Below are positions 9,066-17,797 of a stretch of 28,633 nt of DNA, one piece after another. A program made the position numbers and the translations under genes. Under the pieces are notes generated by a model. That model worked only from the letters and a program-made list of their open reading frames with translations. It did not search any database and was not told where the DNA came from. Source of the DNA: Globisporangium splendens (taxonomy: Eukaryota > Oomycota > Peronosporomycetes > Pythiales > Pythiaceae); NCBI GenBank assembly GCA_006386115.1, contig VFIW01000169.1, positions 1 to 28,633 of the forward strand. The letters are read 5' to 3'. Each line of letters begins with the position of its first letter. Position 1 is the first letter of the stretch.

Positions 9066-10718
9066 ATGAGCAGCTCTTTGCCATCGTGCAGCACTAGCAG
9101 CGCAGACGCGGATGCTTCCGTTGCTGCTCGTCCAGAGACGCCGCAATCGGCTCCGCGGGTGAGTAAGAAGCAGCTCCGCAAGCAGGCCAAGGCGCAGTTC
9201 CTCGCCGAGCGGAAAGCAGCGGCGCGTCGTGCTGCGTCTGGCGACGATGCGGCGGACGGTGGCCCTCGCAGACAACGCAAGCGGCGCAACCAGCGGAAAT
9301 GCAACAGCGGAGAGGACGCGTACACACAGAGTGAGAACCCAGATGTGCAGTACGTGCGGTGCACAGCTGTGAACTGCAAGGACGTTAGTGAGAATGCAGA
9401 GTGCCAAATGCGGACCGTTGCGCCGTACGTGCATCGTTTCCAGTCGTTTGTCAAGGCGCGATGGTGTGGACGCTCCCTGGGCGATGTGTTTCTCGAGGAA
9501 TTTGAAGGACTCTCGCCCCAGTATTGCGTACGTTTTTCGCTTTATAATGGCCTCTGATTGTGTCGATACGCTCACCTTTTCTCTGTTTTGAATGGCTTTT
9601 CTGGATGCTTCGATGACCAGCAAGCCGCGATCGCGATGGGGTTGATTCGAATCAATGGTGAAGCCAAGCAATCCGAGTACATTCTCCGCAACGGCGACTT
9701 TCTGGAGCATGCCATGCATCGTCACGAGCCCGCGATCCATCTTGACGCTTTGGAAGTGCGTTCACTCGTGCATTGGAACTCAGACGACGTCGTCGTCGTG
9801 AACAAGCCGTCGAGCGTGCCTGTGCATCCAAGTGGCGCATATCGTCATAACTCGATAACCTTTCTACTGCAACGCGAGTGCGAGTTGCCAGAACTGTTTC
9901 CGGTGCATCGCCTTGATCGGTTGACCTCGGGACTCTTGATGTTCTCCAAGTCGGCAGTGAAAGCGCGAGCGCTGTGTGACGAAATTGCGTCTGGCGGTGT
10001 GCAAAAGCACTATGTGGCGCGCATCCTGGGGGAATTCCCAATTGTACTGTACGGTAGTGGAAATGATCATGCCCAAGACAAAGCATTCAAGCAAGTTGCA
10101 AATGACGCGTTGGTGGAGATGTCGGTCACAGAACAGAATAGTGAAGCGTATTGGCGCATGGCAGCCCCCATTGCATGCATTTCGCCTCTGGACCACGTAC
10201 AAGGCGTGAGTGCTGACGAAGGTTCCAAGTCTGCGGAGACACTATTCCGACGCCTCAGCTACGATGGATGCCACAGTGTCGTCGAGTGTTTGCCGATTAC
10301 GGGGAGAACGCATCAAATTCGTGTGCACCTCAAGCATTTGGGGTTTCCTATTGTAAACGATCCACTGTACGGTCCAGAGTCAGCTGCAACGGTCACGTTT
10401 GGTGAAGAGAACGGACAGACAACAGTCAGCACGGCAGTCAGCGGTAAGGGCGAAGTGGTAACTATGCCTCAACCTCATGCAAACGCTTTTGAAGAACAGG
10501 AAGCGCTTATAGGAAACGAAGAGACGTTAGCTGGTATGGAAGAAGTCCAGCGATGCGAGTCAATATGCCCTGCCTGTCGAGATGGCGATGCTACTGTGCT
10601 GTCCTCGACGCACCTGACGTGCTTTTCCATCTGGTTGCATTCATACAAGTACCACTCCTCTTCGTGGTGCTTTGAGGTGCCATTTCCAGCATGGGCAAAG
10701 CTAGAAGAAAAACATTGA
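9066..10718 (+). CDS. RluA-family RNA pseudouridine synthase (Pus9/RPUSD2-like), two exons
   Basis: Exons 9066-9527 and 9621-10718 give 519 residues. The enzyme isomerises uridine to pseudouridine; the nearest eukaryotic relatives (Pus9/Rib2, RPUSD2) act on tRNA position 32. The N-terminus is basic and low in complexity. The S4-like part (R-W-C-G-R-S-L-G-D-V-F...G-L-I-R-I-N-G...L-R-N-G-D) spans the splice junction and ends in H-R-H-E-P. The catalytic motif is V-H-R-L-D-R-L-T-S-G, with Asp as nucleophile, and G-R-T-H-Q-I-R-V-H-L-K-H-L-G-F-P-I is the conserved C-terminal block. A C-x3-C-x2-C cluster (CESICPAC) precedes a W-x-F...P-x-W-A tail, as in Pus9-like proteins. The ATG at 9066 is the first in frame; a GTG five codons earlier is unlikely. 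It is unrelated to the surrounding cluster and looks like a housekeeping gene. Confidence 0.9.
9528..9620 (+). other. Intron of the pseudouridine synthase gene
   Basis: The donor is GTACGT and the acceptor CAG, phase 0, 93 nt. Splicing joins ...S-P-Q-Y-C to Q-A-A-I-A-M-G-L-I-R-I-N-G, restoring the conserved Y-x3-A-I-x-x-G-x-I-x-V/I-N-G block. The intron length is a multiple of three but it carries a TGA (9555-9557) in the exon frame, so retention would stop translation before the catalytic domain. Confidence 0.85.
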
Positions 10719-11392
10719 GTTGTACTCTTCTTGCATTAAAGGAGAATAATATAGAGGTAGAGATTCTAGATCTCGTTTGCCATTTTTCCGGCCGAGTTGA
10801 GGTAAATAAGATCTTTGTAGCCACAGTCTCCGCGATCGCCTTCTTTGCCATTGCCGTCGCTGCTCGTGAATCCAAATGCGCAACGACAAGTTCCACTCAC
10901 AGGGTTGCACACGCCTCGGTTCGAACACACGGCGTTTTCTTTTGTACCTCGTCTCGAGCCCCCTGCACCGTCTTCGTTGATTGTCATGACCAAAGCTCCA
11001 TCGATGATCCATCGAAGCGGCGGCAAGTCTCCCAAGTCGCTGAGGAACTCGACGCGGATCGTATTGGTACCAGGTGCAGTGCACGCGACAGCTCCATTGC
11101 TATAAGTAACAGTGACGTCGCCGATTGTCGTTAGCGCCGAAAGCGCACTCTGAAGAGTTGATGCGCTCACGGAAAACAGAAGCTGCGGGGTGACTGCGTC
11201 TCGGAATTTCAAACTGAAAAATCCCGAACTCCCCGTCCAAGTGAGCACTTGGACTTCATTCTCTTGAGGAGAGCCGTCGGGATTGTACACTGCCATGGGG
11301 TCGTCCCCTGTTGGGCAGGTCTGCTTGGAGCAATCGTATCCTCCCCACCCAGCAGCACACAGGCAACCCCGAACCATATCGTAATCCCACGT

Positions 11393-11460
11393 CTAATACA
11401 CCAAAACATGTATGCTCATCACTGACAATGCTCGCAGTCTGAGTCACATGGCCATCTTAC
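11393..11460 (-). other. Intron 4 of the EGF-repeat gene
   Basis: GTAAGA donor and TTAG acceptor join P-N-K-K-E to T-W-D-Y-D-M-V-R-G-C-L-C in phase 0; length 68 nt. Confidence 0.8.
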
Positions 11461-11585
11461 CTCTTTCTTGTTTGGCACTGCACCATAGGTCCAACCCATT
11501 TGTTCGCCATTAAACTGCGCGCGTTTCGCAAGCTCCTCCATGGTGTAGCACGTTCCGTGGCCGCTGCAGTCGTTTGGACAGGTCA

Positions 11586-11671
11586 CTAACGCAACACATA
11601 AGGAGATATGATGAGTCCCAATGAAAGTGTTATCGACACACACACACAAAAACTAAACATATCCCGCATAC
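11586..11671 (-). other. Intron 3 of the EGF-repeat gene
   Basis: GTATGC donor and TTAG acceptor join A-A-C-N-R to M-T-C-P-N-D-C-S-G-H-G; length 86 nt. It contains a short (GT)n run. Confidence 0.8.
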
Positions 11672-11824
11672 TTCGGTTGCATGCCGCCCCAGTGAAGCCG
11701 CTGTTGCAAATGCAATCGCCCTTGAGTCGATCACACACGCCTGCATTCGAGCATTCCACCAGTTGATGCGCGACATTATCGGCGATTGGCAAGTCAAACC
11801 ACGCTTTCCCTTTCGGGCATTCGC

Positions 11825-11915
11825 CTGTGCATTTCCGCAGCAAAGATAATAGTCACAAACCACACAAACATTAGGCACCGAGGTCAATTACATATCAGTT
11901 ATACAGATGACTTAC
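11825..11915 (-). other. Intron 2 of the EGF-repeat gene
   Basis: GTAAGT donor and CACAG acceptor join D-C-N-E to R-E-C-P-K-G-K-A-W-F-D, restoring the Cys pattern of the EGF segment; length 91 nt. Confidence 0.8.
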
Positions 11916-12255
11916 GTTCATTGCAGTCGCCGCCCGTGAATCCTTCGTTGCAAATGCAATCGTAAGTTGGCGGCCCCCTACAAGTGCCTTGGCCACTGCA
12001 GGCAATTTCTCCAGGACAACTCGTGACGGTCGCGCGCACAAAGCCACAGTCGCCTCGCTGGCTAATCTTCCCGATTCCATTGCTTGAAAAGTAATTGCTG
12101 TAGCACCCGCAGATGCCACTTGTGCGATCACAGAGTCCTCTCGTGAGCACGGCAAGTTCTCCTTCGTGCCTTGAACCACGGTCGCAAACGCCAGCGTCGG
12201 AACGGCGGGCGGGTTGTGCACCAAGTTGGTGCCATCCCCGTACAAATCTGGTAAA

Positions 12256-12339
12256 CTAAAGCGCGAGTGGGCAAAACAATCAATCACGTAGCCATTATGT
12301 TGCCGGTATAACCAGAAAGTAGTTCTTGGGGAAACTTAC
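12256..12339 (-). other. Intron 1 of the EGF-repeat gene
   Basis: GTAAGT donor and TTTAG acceptor restore F-T-Q-D-F-G-N-L-P-D-L. A CAG acceptor 8 nt further on (intron then ends at 12248) places exon 2 in the frame of its downstream EGF segment. Confidence 0.7.
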
Positions 12340-12784
12340 TTTCCAAAATCCTGCGTGAATTCGATGCTGATGTCATTGCCGATCGCAGTGCACGCGACAA
12401 TGGTGATACCACCAAACGTGACAGTCGTAGCGTTGATTGACGGCAATGCGATAAGTTTGGTGCGGACTGTAGATGTCCAAGGTGAAGTGCCATAAGCGAT
12501 TGACCCATTGCGGTTGATACACTCACGTTCTGGGGCTAATATCAAGGGCGATATGAGTGAAAGAAGAAGCCGAAGGAGCTGCTGCCATGGTGATCAAACG
12601 CACACGTTTCTCATTTTCATGCAACTCCTGACCAAAAAAGCTGAGGTCGAAGTCTTGATGCTTTTGATGCTCAATCGAAGCTGTCTGATTCTTACTCATT
12701 ATCGGAGACCTCGATTCCAACAAAAACAACTGAGACTGACTGATACTCGCTCAGTTGCTTTTTTTCGTTTTTGGAATCACGCCG

Positions 12785-14416
12785 ATGGCGCCTGGCTGGA
12801 GTGCGACGGAGACGAAGGCGCTGCTGTGCGCGTGGCACGAAGAAGCCGCGTTGCCGGCGCCAGTATTGCGGTCTACGAGCCGCAGCAGCGACCAACTCAG
12901 CGAGATGTACATGCGCTTCGTGGCGCTCTGTGGTGGGCACACGCTGCGCACCCAGGTCTCGATGTACATGCGCCGGAACACGCTCAAGAACATGTGGCGC
13001 ATCATCACCAAGTACAACAGCCAGCACAAACACGAAGGTGACAACAATGACAGTAGCGGAAATGGAACAAGAAACAGCTCTACTGGCTGGAGGACACAGG
13101 GCTGGTTTGTACTGCAGGAGTGGGAGAAACAAGTCTGGTTTACCAAGGCGGACGTGAAATCATACAAGCTGGTTGACATCGACCAACACACGTTCCACGC
13201 GATTGATGGCATCATGACGATCGCGGCGCATCAGAAAGAGAAAGAGCGGGAGAGAAGACTGCAATGTCAACAACAGGTTGAAGGAGCATCATCGCTGTCA
13301 GTCGCGTCACAAGAGGCTGCTGAAGGTGAGGAGGCGACGGAAGAGCAACACGATAAGATGCCAGAGCATTTACCAGACGATTCTGTTGATTTTGATTCGG
13401 ATAGTGGGAGTAGCACAGAAAGCGACGAAGAAGTGATCGCTGTGGCCAGCGGCGTGACCTCTGAAGCCCTCACTGTTCCTGCCGATTTTGTGCCTCTGCC
13501 AAACCGCAAGAAAAATCGAGAGCCTGAAATCGCTCAGAACACCGACGATGGCTGGCACCCGATTATCACCAAGAAGCAAAAGCTATCTCGACCCATACAC
13601 GCCGCACAAAAACCGATCTCCTCGCCGCCTGAGCTCAATCAGTCGCCAGCGCAGAGGCAAAGAATGCCAAGGTCAAAGCTCGTCTTTTTAGACGAGCCTT
13701 CTCCATTAGTGCAGACCCCAGCAGTCAATGCAGCCAAAAGTTCTACCTCAGGTGGCACTACGGTGAGTTCCGGAATTGCCAGCAATGCGCATCACGCAAC
13801 GGAGCAGCAACCTAAGCCAGCTGTTACGCAGTCGAAAGGCGATCAAAGACCAACCAGCGACGCCGGTCCAACGCAATTAGTACAGGCACTCAACGAGCGG
13901 AAATCAGACACTACCGGGACTCAGTCACGATCCCACATGTTCAATCGACCTCGATCCCAAAAGGAGTCTGTGTGCCCCGTTAGCGACCAGCAAGAGCGAC
14001 CAAAGACCACGTTATCAGCGATAACTTGGGATGCTCTTACTTTTGGTTCCATACAATCAACGACCTCCCACGCGCAACGAGTGAGAAAACGGTGGAAGCA
14101 ATGGGATGACCCAGACCGCCCAGAGCTTCTTGATCGTCTCCAAAAGCGGATCGACAAACTCAAGTCCATCTTTCGTGACGTCTCGGCATACCAGAAGGTT
14201 GCTCAGGACGAGCGCAATGAGCTCCTGGAGCAGATTCGACTGGACAAGGAAGAAAAGCGACTGGCTTTGGAGGAAATCAGGTGTCGAGAAGTAAATATTC
14301 AGCAGGAGCTCAATGAATGGCGCCTGGAGAAAGAAGAGTTCAAGCGCGAGTGGCGACGTATGTGCGCGAACCACAAACGATCTCATGGACATTGTGGCGG
14401 CAATTATGGTCCATAA
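12785..14416 (+). CDS. SANT/Myb-like coiled-coil protein (paralogue D)
   Basis: This 543-residue family member starts the co-directional D-E-F tandem. The module begins at W5 (G-W-S-A-T-E-T-K-A-L-L-C-A-W) and continues with F-V-A-L-C-G-G-H-T-L-R-T and T-L-K-N-M-W-R-I-I-T-K-Y-N. After an Asn/Ser/Gly insert the second half reads G-W-F-V-L...Q-V-W-F...V-K-S-Y-K-L-V-D-I-D. An acidic Ser/Glu linker with S-G-S-S-T-E-S-D at about 215, a long disordered Ser/Gln/Pro region, and a coiled coil at about 447-535 follow. The tail N-E-W-R-L-E-K-E-E-F-K-R-E-W is shared with E and F. The ATG at 12785 sits four codons before the first Trp, as in F; an upstream TTG is not used. It is divergent from the EGF gene, with about 165 bp between the two ATGs. 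Confidence 0.87.
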   Translation: MAPGWSATETKALLCAWHEEAALPAPVLRSTSRSSDQLSEMYMRFVALCGGHTLRTQVSMYMRRNTLKNMWRIITKYNSQHKHEGDNNDSSGNGTRNSSTGWRTQGWFVLQEWEKQVWFTKADVKSYKLVDIDQHTFHAIDGIMTIAAHQKEKERERRLQCQQQVEGASSLSVASQEAAEGEEATEEQHDKMPEHLPDDSVDFDSDSGSSTESDEEVIAVASGVTSEALTVPADFVPLPNRKKNREPEIAQNTDDGWHPIITKKQKLSRPIHAAQKPISSPPELNQSPAQRQRMPRSKLVFLDEPSPLVQTPAVNAAKSSTSGGTTVSSGIASNAHHATEQQPKPAVTQSKGDQRPTSDAGPTQLVQALNERKSDTTGTQSRSHMFNRPRSQKESVCPVSDQQERPKTTLSAITWDALTFGSIQSTTSHAQRVRKRWKQWDDPDRPELLDRLQKRIDKLKSIFRDVSAYQKVAQDERNELLEQIRLDKEEKRLALEEIRCREVNIQQELNEWRLEKEEFKREWRRMCANHKRSHGHCGGNYGP

Positions 14417-14600
14417 ATACTGATCCCAAAAAATGGCTTGTTTGCATCTGTTGTATTTAGTTATTGTTGGTAAATCTCTCAATTGAAGCATCTAAAAGAC
14501 TACAAATGACTATAATTGGTACATTGATTTAGTCAAAACGTCCATCAAGAGCAGTGTTATTTCCTGCCTGTATTTAGTTAAAACGTCAGACCTGTGGGAA

Positions 14601-15881
14601 ATGGCGAGAACTCACCGAGTCAATCCATCTGTTCCCACCAAAACGGCAAAAGAAAGGAAAGGCGCAAAGGAAACTGCATTTCGGAAGCAACTGGACATGG
14701 CGCGGAAGTGGAGCTACGAGGAGACGTCAGCGCTGGTGCGCGCGTACAAGGATGCGCTCGAGAATGAGCCACGGAACGCATCGCGCGCGATGTTTGAGCG
14801 CTTTTGCGCGTTCTATGATGGTAACACGGTGCGCACTGAGGCATCCATGCGCTTGCGCAAAGACCAGCTCGCCAACATGGTCGAGGTTGCGTTTGCGTAC
14901 TATGAGATTCGCCGTGAAGGCAAAGACGGAGTACTGGGAGATCACGATGGTAGTACGAATAGCAGTAGTAGTAGAACTGCTAGCAGCAATAGTAGGGGAG
15001 AGGGTGTGGATGAAGTTATTCGGGTTTGGTGGTCACTGACTGAGCAGGCGCAAAAAACATGGCATAGCAAGCTCAACACAAAGTCTTACCCGTTTGTCGA
15101 AATCGAAGAAGATCATTTCCGTACGATCGCTTCGATTACCAGGCATCGAAGCGCGTCGTCCCACCAAGGACACAAGTTCCCCATCAAAGCGAACTTTGCC
15201 GATTGTGTGCATGAAGCATTAGCGCGTCGAGCTACTGAGCTTCCAGAGGACCACAAACTGTCGCTGAAAGAGTGCATTCAAGCCAACAGCAGCGCACTCG
15301 GCGATGACTCGAAGGACATCAACGACGATGGCGCATCCAACCACAGTGGGAGCAGTACGGAAAGCGACGACGCAATTTTGGAATGCTGGGACGAAATTGT
15401 GCCTCGTAGCCCTGTTCGTGATCTAAGATCGTCCGACGAGAATGCTCAACAGTGCAATGACGCCAATGATAACCAGAAAGAAGACAAAGAGGCCAACGCA
15501 CGTTCGTCCTGGCAAAGCTGGATCAAAGGCGATGACCAGAAGTCAGCTATAGGTTGCGATCAGATGGCTGCTCCTTACCCAAGAAAAAGGAAGCGGCAGG
15601 TGGATCCCGAGATCATGGGGCTTGTCGACATTCTGGAGCGTCAAGCCAGGCTTCTCGGGGACATGTTTCACCAAGCAAAAGAAGCGAGAAAGCAAGAGCA
15701 ACAAGAACGACGACATGTACTAGAGCAGATCGAGCAGGAAAAAATAGCACGAAGCAAGGTGTTGGAGTGTGTCATGCGAAGCGAAGACGCAACACGCAGA
15801 GCCCGAGACGAATGGAAGCGGGAGCGAGACGAGATGAAGCGAGAGTGGGCAGCCATGCAAGAACAAGAGCGTCGAAGGTGA
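14601..15881 (+). CDS. SANT/Myb-like coiled-coil protein (paralogue E)
   Basis: This 426-residue protein belongs to the D-E-F tandem, 184 bp after D. A basic 32-residue leader precedes the module, which starts R-K-W-S-Y-E-E-T-S-A-L-V-R-A-Y-K-D-A-L and continues F-C-A-F-Y-D-G-N-T-V-R-T. The second half is W-W-S-L-T...N-T-K-S-Y-P-F-V-E-I-E, after a Ser/Asn-rich insert coded by AGT/AGC repeats. The linker contains S-G-S-S-T-E-S-D-D followed by C-W-D-E-I-V-P (15387-15404). The coiled coil ends in D-E-W-K-R-E-R-D-E-M-K-R-E-W. A second in-frame ATG at 14697 (M-A-R-K-W) would give 394 residues and fits the family start better, so the true start is open. It is intronless and intact. Confidence 0.85.
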   Translation: MARTHRVNPSVPTKTAKERKGAKETAFRKQLDMARKWSYEETSALVRAYKDALENEPRNASRAMFERFCAFYDGNTVRTEASMRLRKDQLANMVEVAFAYYEIRREGKDGVLGDHDGSTNSSSSRTASSNSRGEGVDEVIRVWWSLTEQAQKTWHSKLNTKSYPFVEIEEDHFRTIASITRHRSASSHQGHKFPIKANFADCVHEALARRATELPEDHKLSLKECIQANSSALGDDSKDINDDGASNHSGSSTESDDAILECWDEIVPRSPVRDLRSSDENAQQCNDANDNQKEDKEANARSSWQSWIKGDDQKSAIGCDQMAAPYPRKRKRQVDPEIMGLVDILERQARLLGDMFHQAKEARKQEQQERRHVLEQIEQEKIARSKVLECVMRSEDATRRARDEWKRERDEMKREWAAMQEQERRR

Positions 15882-16485
15882 AAGTCCGTTGAGAAGTCGC
15901 AATAAGAAGAGGGTTCAACTGTTGCTCTCGTTTGGTGTTCCGACCGATAGACTGCCGGCACTTGAAGATACGATGCAAGTTGGGTTTTCGTCAAAAAAAT
16001 CTCTTCAAGGTCGCCTGCAGTTGCATCGAATTTATTACTATCCGTAAGGCAATATGTTATAGATCTGCGCGTGCTACTCGAAAAGCGTGTATGCGCATTT
16101 TTGTTTCGGCATGGAATGATTTGAAAGGACAATATATCCGATACTTGATTTGGTTCTCTTACTTGAAAAGCCGAAAGCAATTTGACGTATTGACATTTTC
16201 GGGCCGAGTTCAGCTGACAAGAAAAATGCAGCTTGCAATTCTTTGAGCAGATGCATGGTGCTGTAGTTTATGCTTTCTTGAACCGAAGCAGCTCGAACCT
16301 TGAGCCACAACTGCTGCTCTCCAGAATCGTATTACGGATACAAGAGCAGTTTCAGACTGTTTACTCTCGGTCGTTTTTCTTTAGTGGAAGAAAATCTTGT
16401 GAGGTTTCAAAAGCAGCGACCAGAGCCGTCGACTCTTCGTCGCTCTCTTTAGATATTTCTCTCTAAAGCACTGCGCGACGATAAG
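15882..16485. other. Intergenic region between paralogues E and F
   Basis: This 604-bp AT-richer stretch holds only short overlapping open frames without similarity. I see no remnant of the SANT-like family in it. Confidence 0.4.
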
Positions 16486-17484
16486 ATGGCACCACCTTGG
16501 AGTCCCGAGGAAGAAGACGCGATGCTGCGCGCGTGGAGAGAGATCGTCGAGAGTCCGCAGCGAAATGGCAGGCGCAGCATGTTCCTGCGGTTCAAGGCGC
16601 TTTGTGGCGGCCACACAGAACGAACCGAGACGTCGCTGCTGCTGCGAAGAGATCGGTTGCTGAACATCTATGAGCTGATCTCGGCATTCTTACCCAGGAG
16701 CAAGAGCAACATTCACAACGCCAGTGATAGCGGCATTCAGAAGTGGCTGGCGATGAGCGCGTCCGAGCGGAAAGCGTGGTTCGTCAAGGTGAACACCAAG
16801 TCGTATCCTATTGCTGACATTGACGAAGCAACGTTTCTGGCGATCAGCAAGATCATGGAGCGCAGGGATGCAGTACAGCAAAGTCGACGCATTCAGAGAA
16901 GCGCAATGGACGAATACTTGACGTCTGGTTCTCTGGATGCGTCTCGAGTCGCGCCAGTCATCCTGACAAACGAGCTCACCCGTGTGATGATCCCTCAACG
17001 CCTGAAAATCAGCACTGGATGTACTGCTCCATCTGTGAGCAAAGACGACGACGCGTCCTTAATGGAGAACGGTGATAATGTTACAAGTGATGACGATGCC
17101 TCACATTCGGGAAACCTGGCTACACACGCAGATGACAACGACATCATCACAAGGAAGCGACACGTCGATTCTGACTGCTTTCACCGAAAAAATGACTCGG
17201 ATGTGAGCTATAAAAAGGCGAAGAAGCTCTGGAAGAAAGAATCCGAGGAAAGGCAGCAGATCTTGAAGGAACTCAAACAGGACCGTGAAGAAAGGAGACA
17301 GCTTTTGGATTTTCTCAAAGCAGATCAAGAAGAGCGCCGCAAACTCCTGGACGAAATCAAACAGCGTGAAAAGAGCCTTCAAAGTGAGCGCAACGAGTGG
17401 AGGTCCGAGTGCATCAAGATGAAGCAAGAGTGGGAACATCTGCGGACTGACGTGCGTGCGCAGCAAACTAATGGCAATCTGTAG
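16486..17484 (+). CDS. SANT/Myb-like coiled-coil protein, compact form (paralogue F)
   Basis: This is the shortest intact member (332 residues) and shows the family plan most clearly. W5 opens P-W-S-P-E-E-E-D-A-M-L-R-A-W-R-E-I-V. Next come F-K-A-L-C-G-G-H-T-E-R-T-E-T-S and R-L-L-N-I-Y-E-L-I-S, then W-L-A-M-S-A-S-E-R-K-A-W-F...N-T-K-S-Y-P-I-A-D-I-D. A short acidic linker (about 185-210) and a coiled coil of repeated E-E-R-x-x-L-L-x-x-L-K blocks (about 240-300) lead to N-E-W-R-S-E-C-I-K-M-K-Q-E-W. The ATG at 16486 is the only reasonable start. The disordered region of D is missing, so the module and coiled coil are probably the functional minimum. Confidence 0.87.
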   Translation: MAPPWSPEEEDAMLRAWREIVESPQRNGRRSMFLRFKALCGGHTERTETSLLLRRDRLLNIYELISAFLPRSKSNIHNASDSGIQKWLAMSASERKAWFVKVNTKSYPIADIDEATFLAISKIMERRDAVQQSRRIQRSAMDEYLTSGSLDASRVAPVILTNELTRVMIPQRLKISTGCTAPSVSKDDDASLMENGDNVTSDDDASHSGNLATHADDNDIITRKRHVDSDCFHRKNDSDVSYKKAKKLWKKESEERQQILKELKQDREERRQLLDFLKADQEERRKLLDEIKQREKSLQSERNEWRSECIKMKQEWEHLRTDVRAQQTNGNL

Positions 17485-17797
17485 CTGAAAAGAAATACCA
17501 CGCAATTGAATTGTTCAGTTGGAAGGTATCTTTCTCTCATTCCGACGAATACCTGAGCTACTTTCCCATCTGCAGCGATAATTAAATCACATGTTTCAAA
17601 AATGATACACCCGAGACTCATGCATGATCACAAATATACAAAGAACAGCACGATGAATCGAACGACTTTTATTCGATTACATTTAGTTGATCTCCAGCAA
17701 GCTCGAAGACTTTTTCGCGATCGAAGTATGTTGCCAGCACCACATTTGTCTATTAGTGAGTCTTTTGCCGCTCATGCTACACTGGCACGCAAGCTTT
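17485..17797. other. Intergenic region between convergent F and G
   Basis: No gene is supported in these 313 bp, which lie between the 3' ends of two convergent genes and would hold both 3' untranslated regions. Open frames here are short and random. Confidence 0.4.

Larger units (their letters stand above)
10766..12620 (-). pseudogene. Secreted EGF/beta-repeat protein gene, five exons, probably damaged
   Basis: Exons on the minus strand are about 12620-12340, 12255-11916 (or from 12247), 11824-11672, 11585-11461 and 11392-10766, all joined by GT-AG introns of 68-92 nt. The product has a hydrophobic signal-like start (L-L-R-L-L-L-S-L-I-S-P-L-I-L-A). Two copies of a beta-rich unit follow (T-V-T-F...C-T-A...F-T-Q-D-F-G-N-L-P, and T-V-T-Y...C-T-A...F-L-S-D-L-G-D-L-P). 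Each unit is followed by G-T-K-E-N and Cys-rich EGF-like segments (C-S-G-Q-G-T-C, C-I-C-N-E-G-F-T-G-G-D-C and others). Two lesions are visible: an in-frame TGA at codon 9 after the ATG at 12620, and a one-base frameshift near 12142 between G-T-K-E-N-L-P-C-S and R-G-L-C-D-R. Many large oomycete surface proteins have this repeat; this may be a relic or a shortened gene. An alternative acceptor could bypass the second lesion. Confidence 0.65.

Noticed and set aside
8704..9097. Possible small genes between paralogue C and the pseudouridine synthase
   Set aside because: Frames on both strands overlap and have no similarity or start context that favours one of them.
9048..9740. 230-codon minus-strand frame over the pseudouridine synthase start
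   Set aside because: It overlaps conserved exon sequence on the other strand and has no recognisable domain.
14950..15000. AGT/AGC repeats in paralogue E as a regulatory microsatellite
   Set aside because: They encode the Ser/Asn insert between the two halves of the module and are better seen as coding low complexity.
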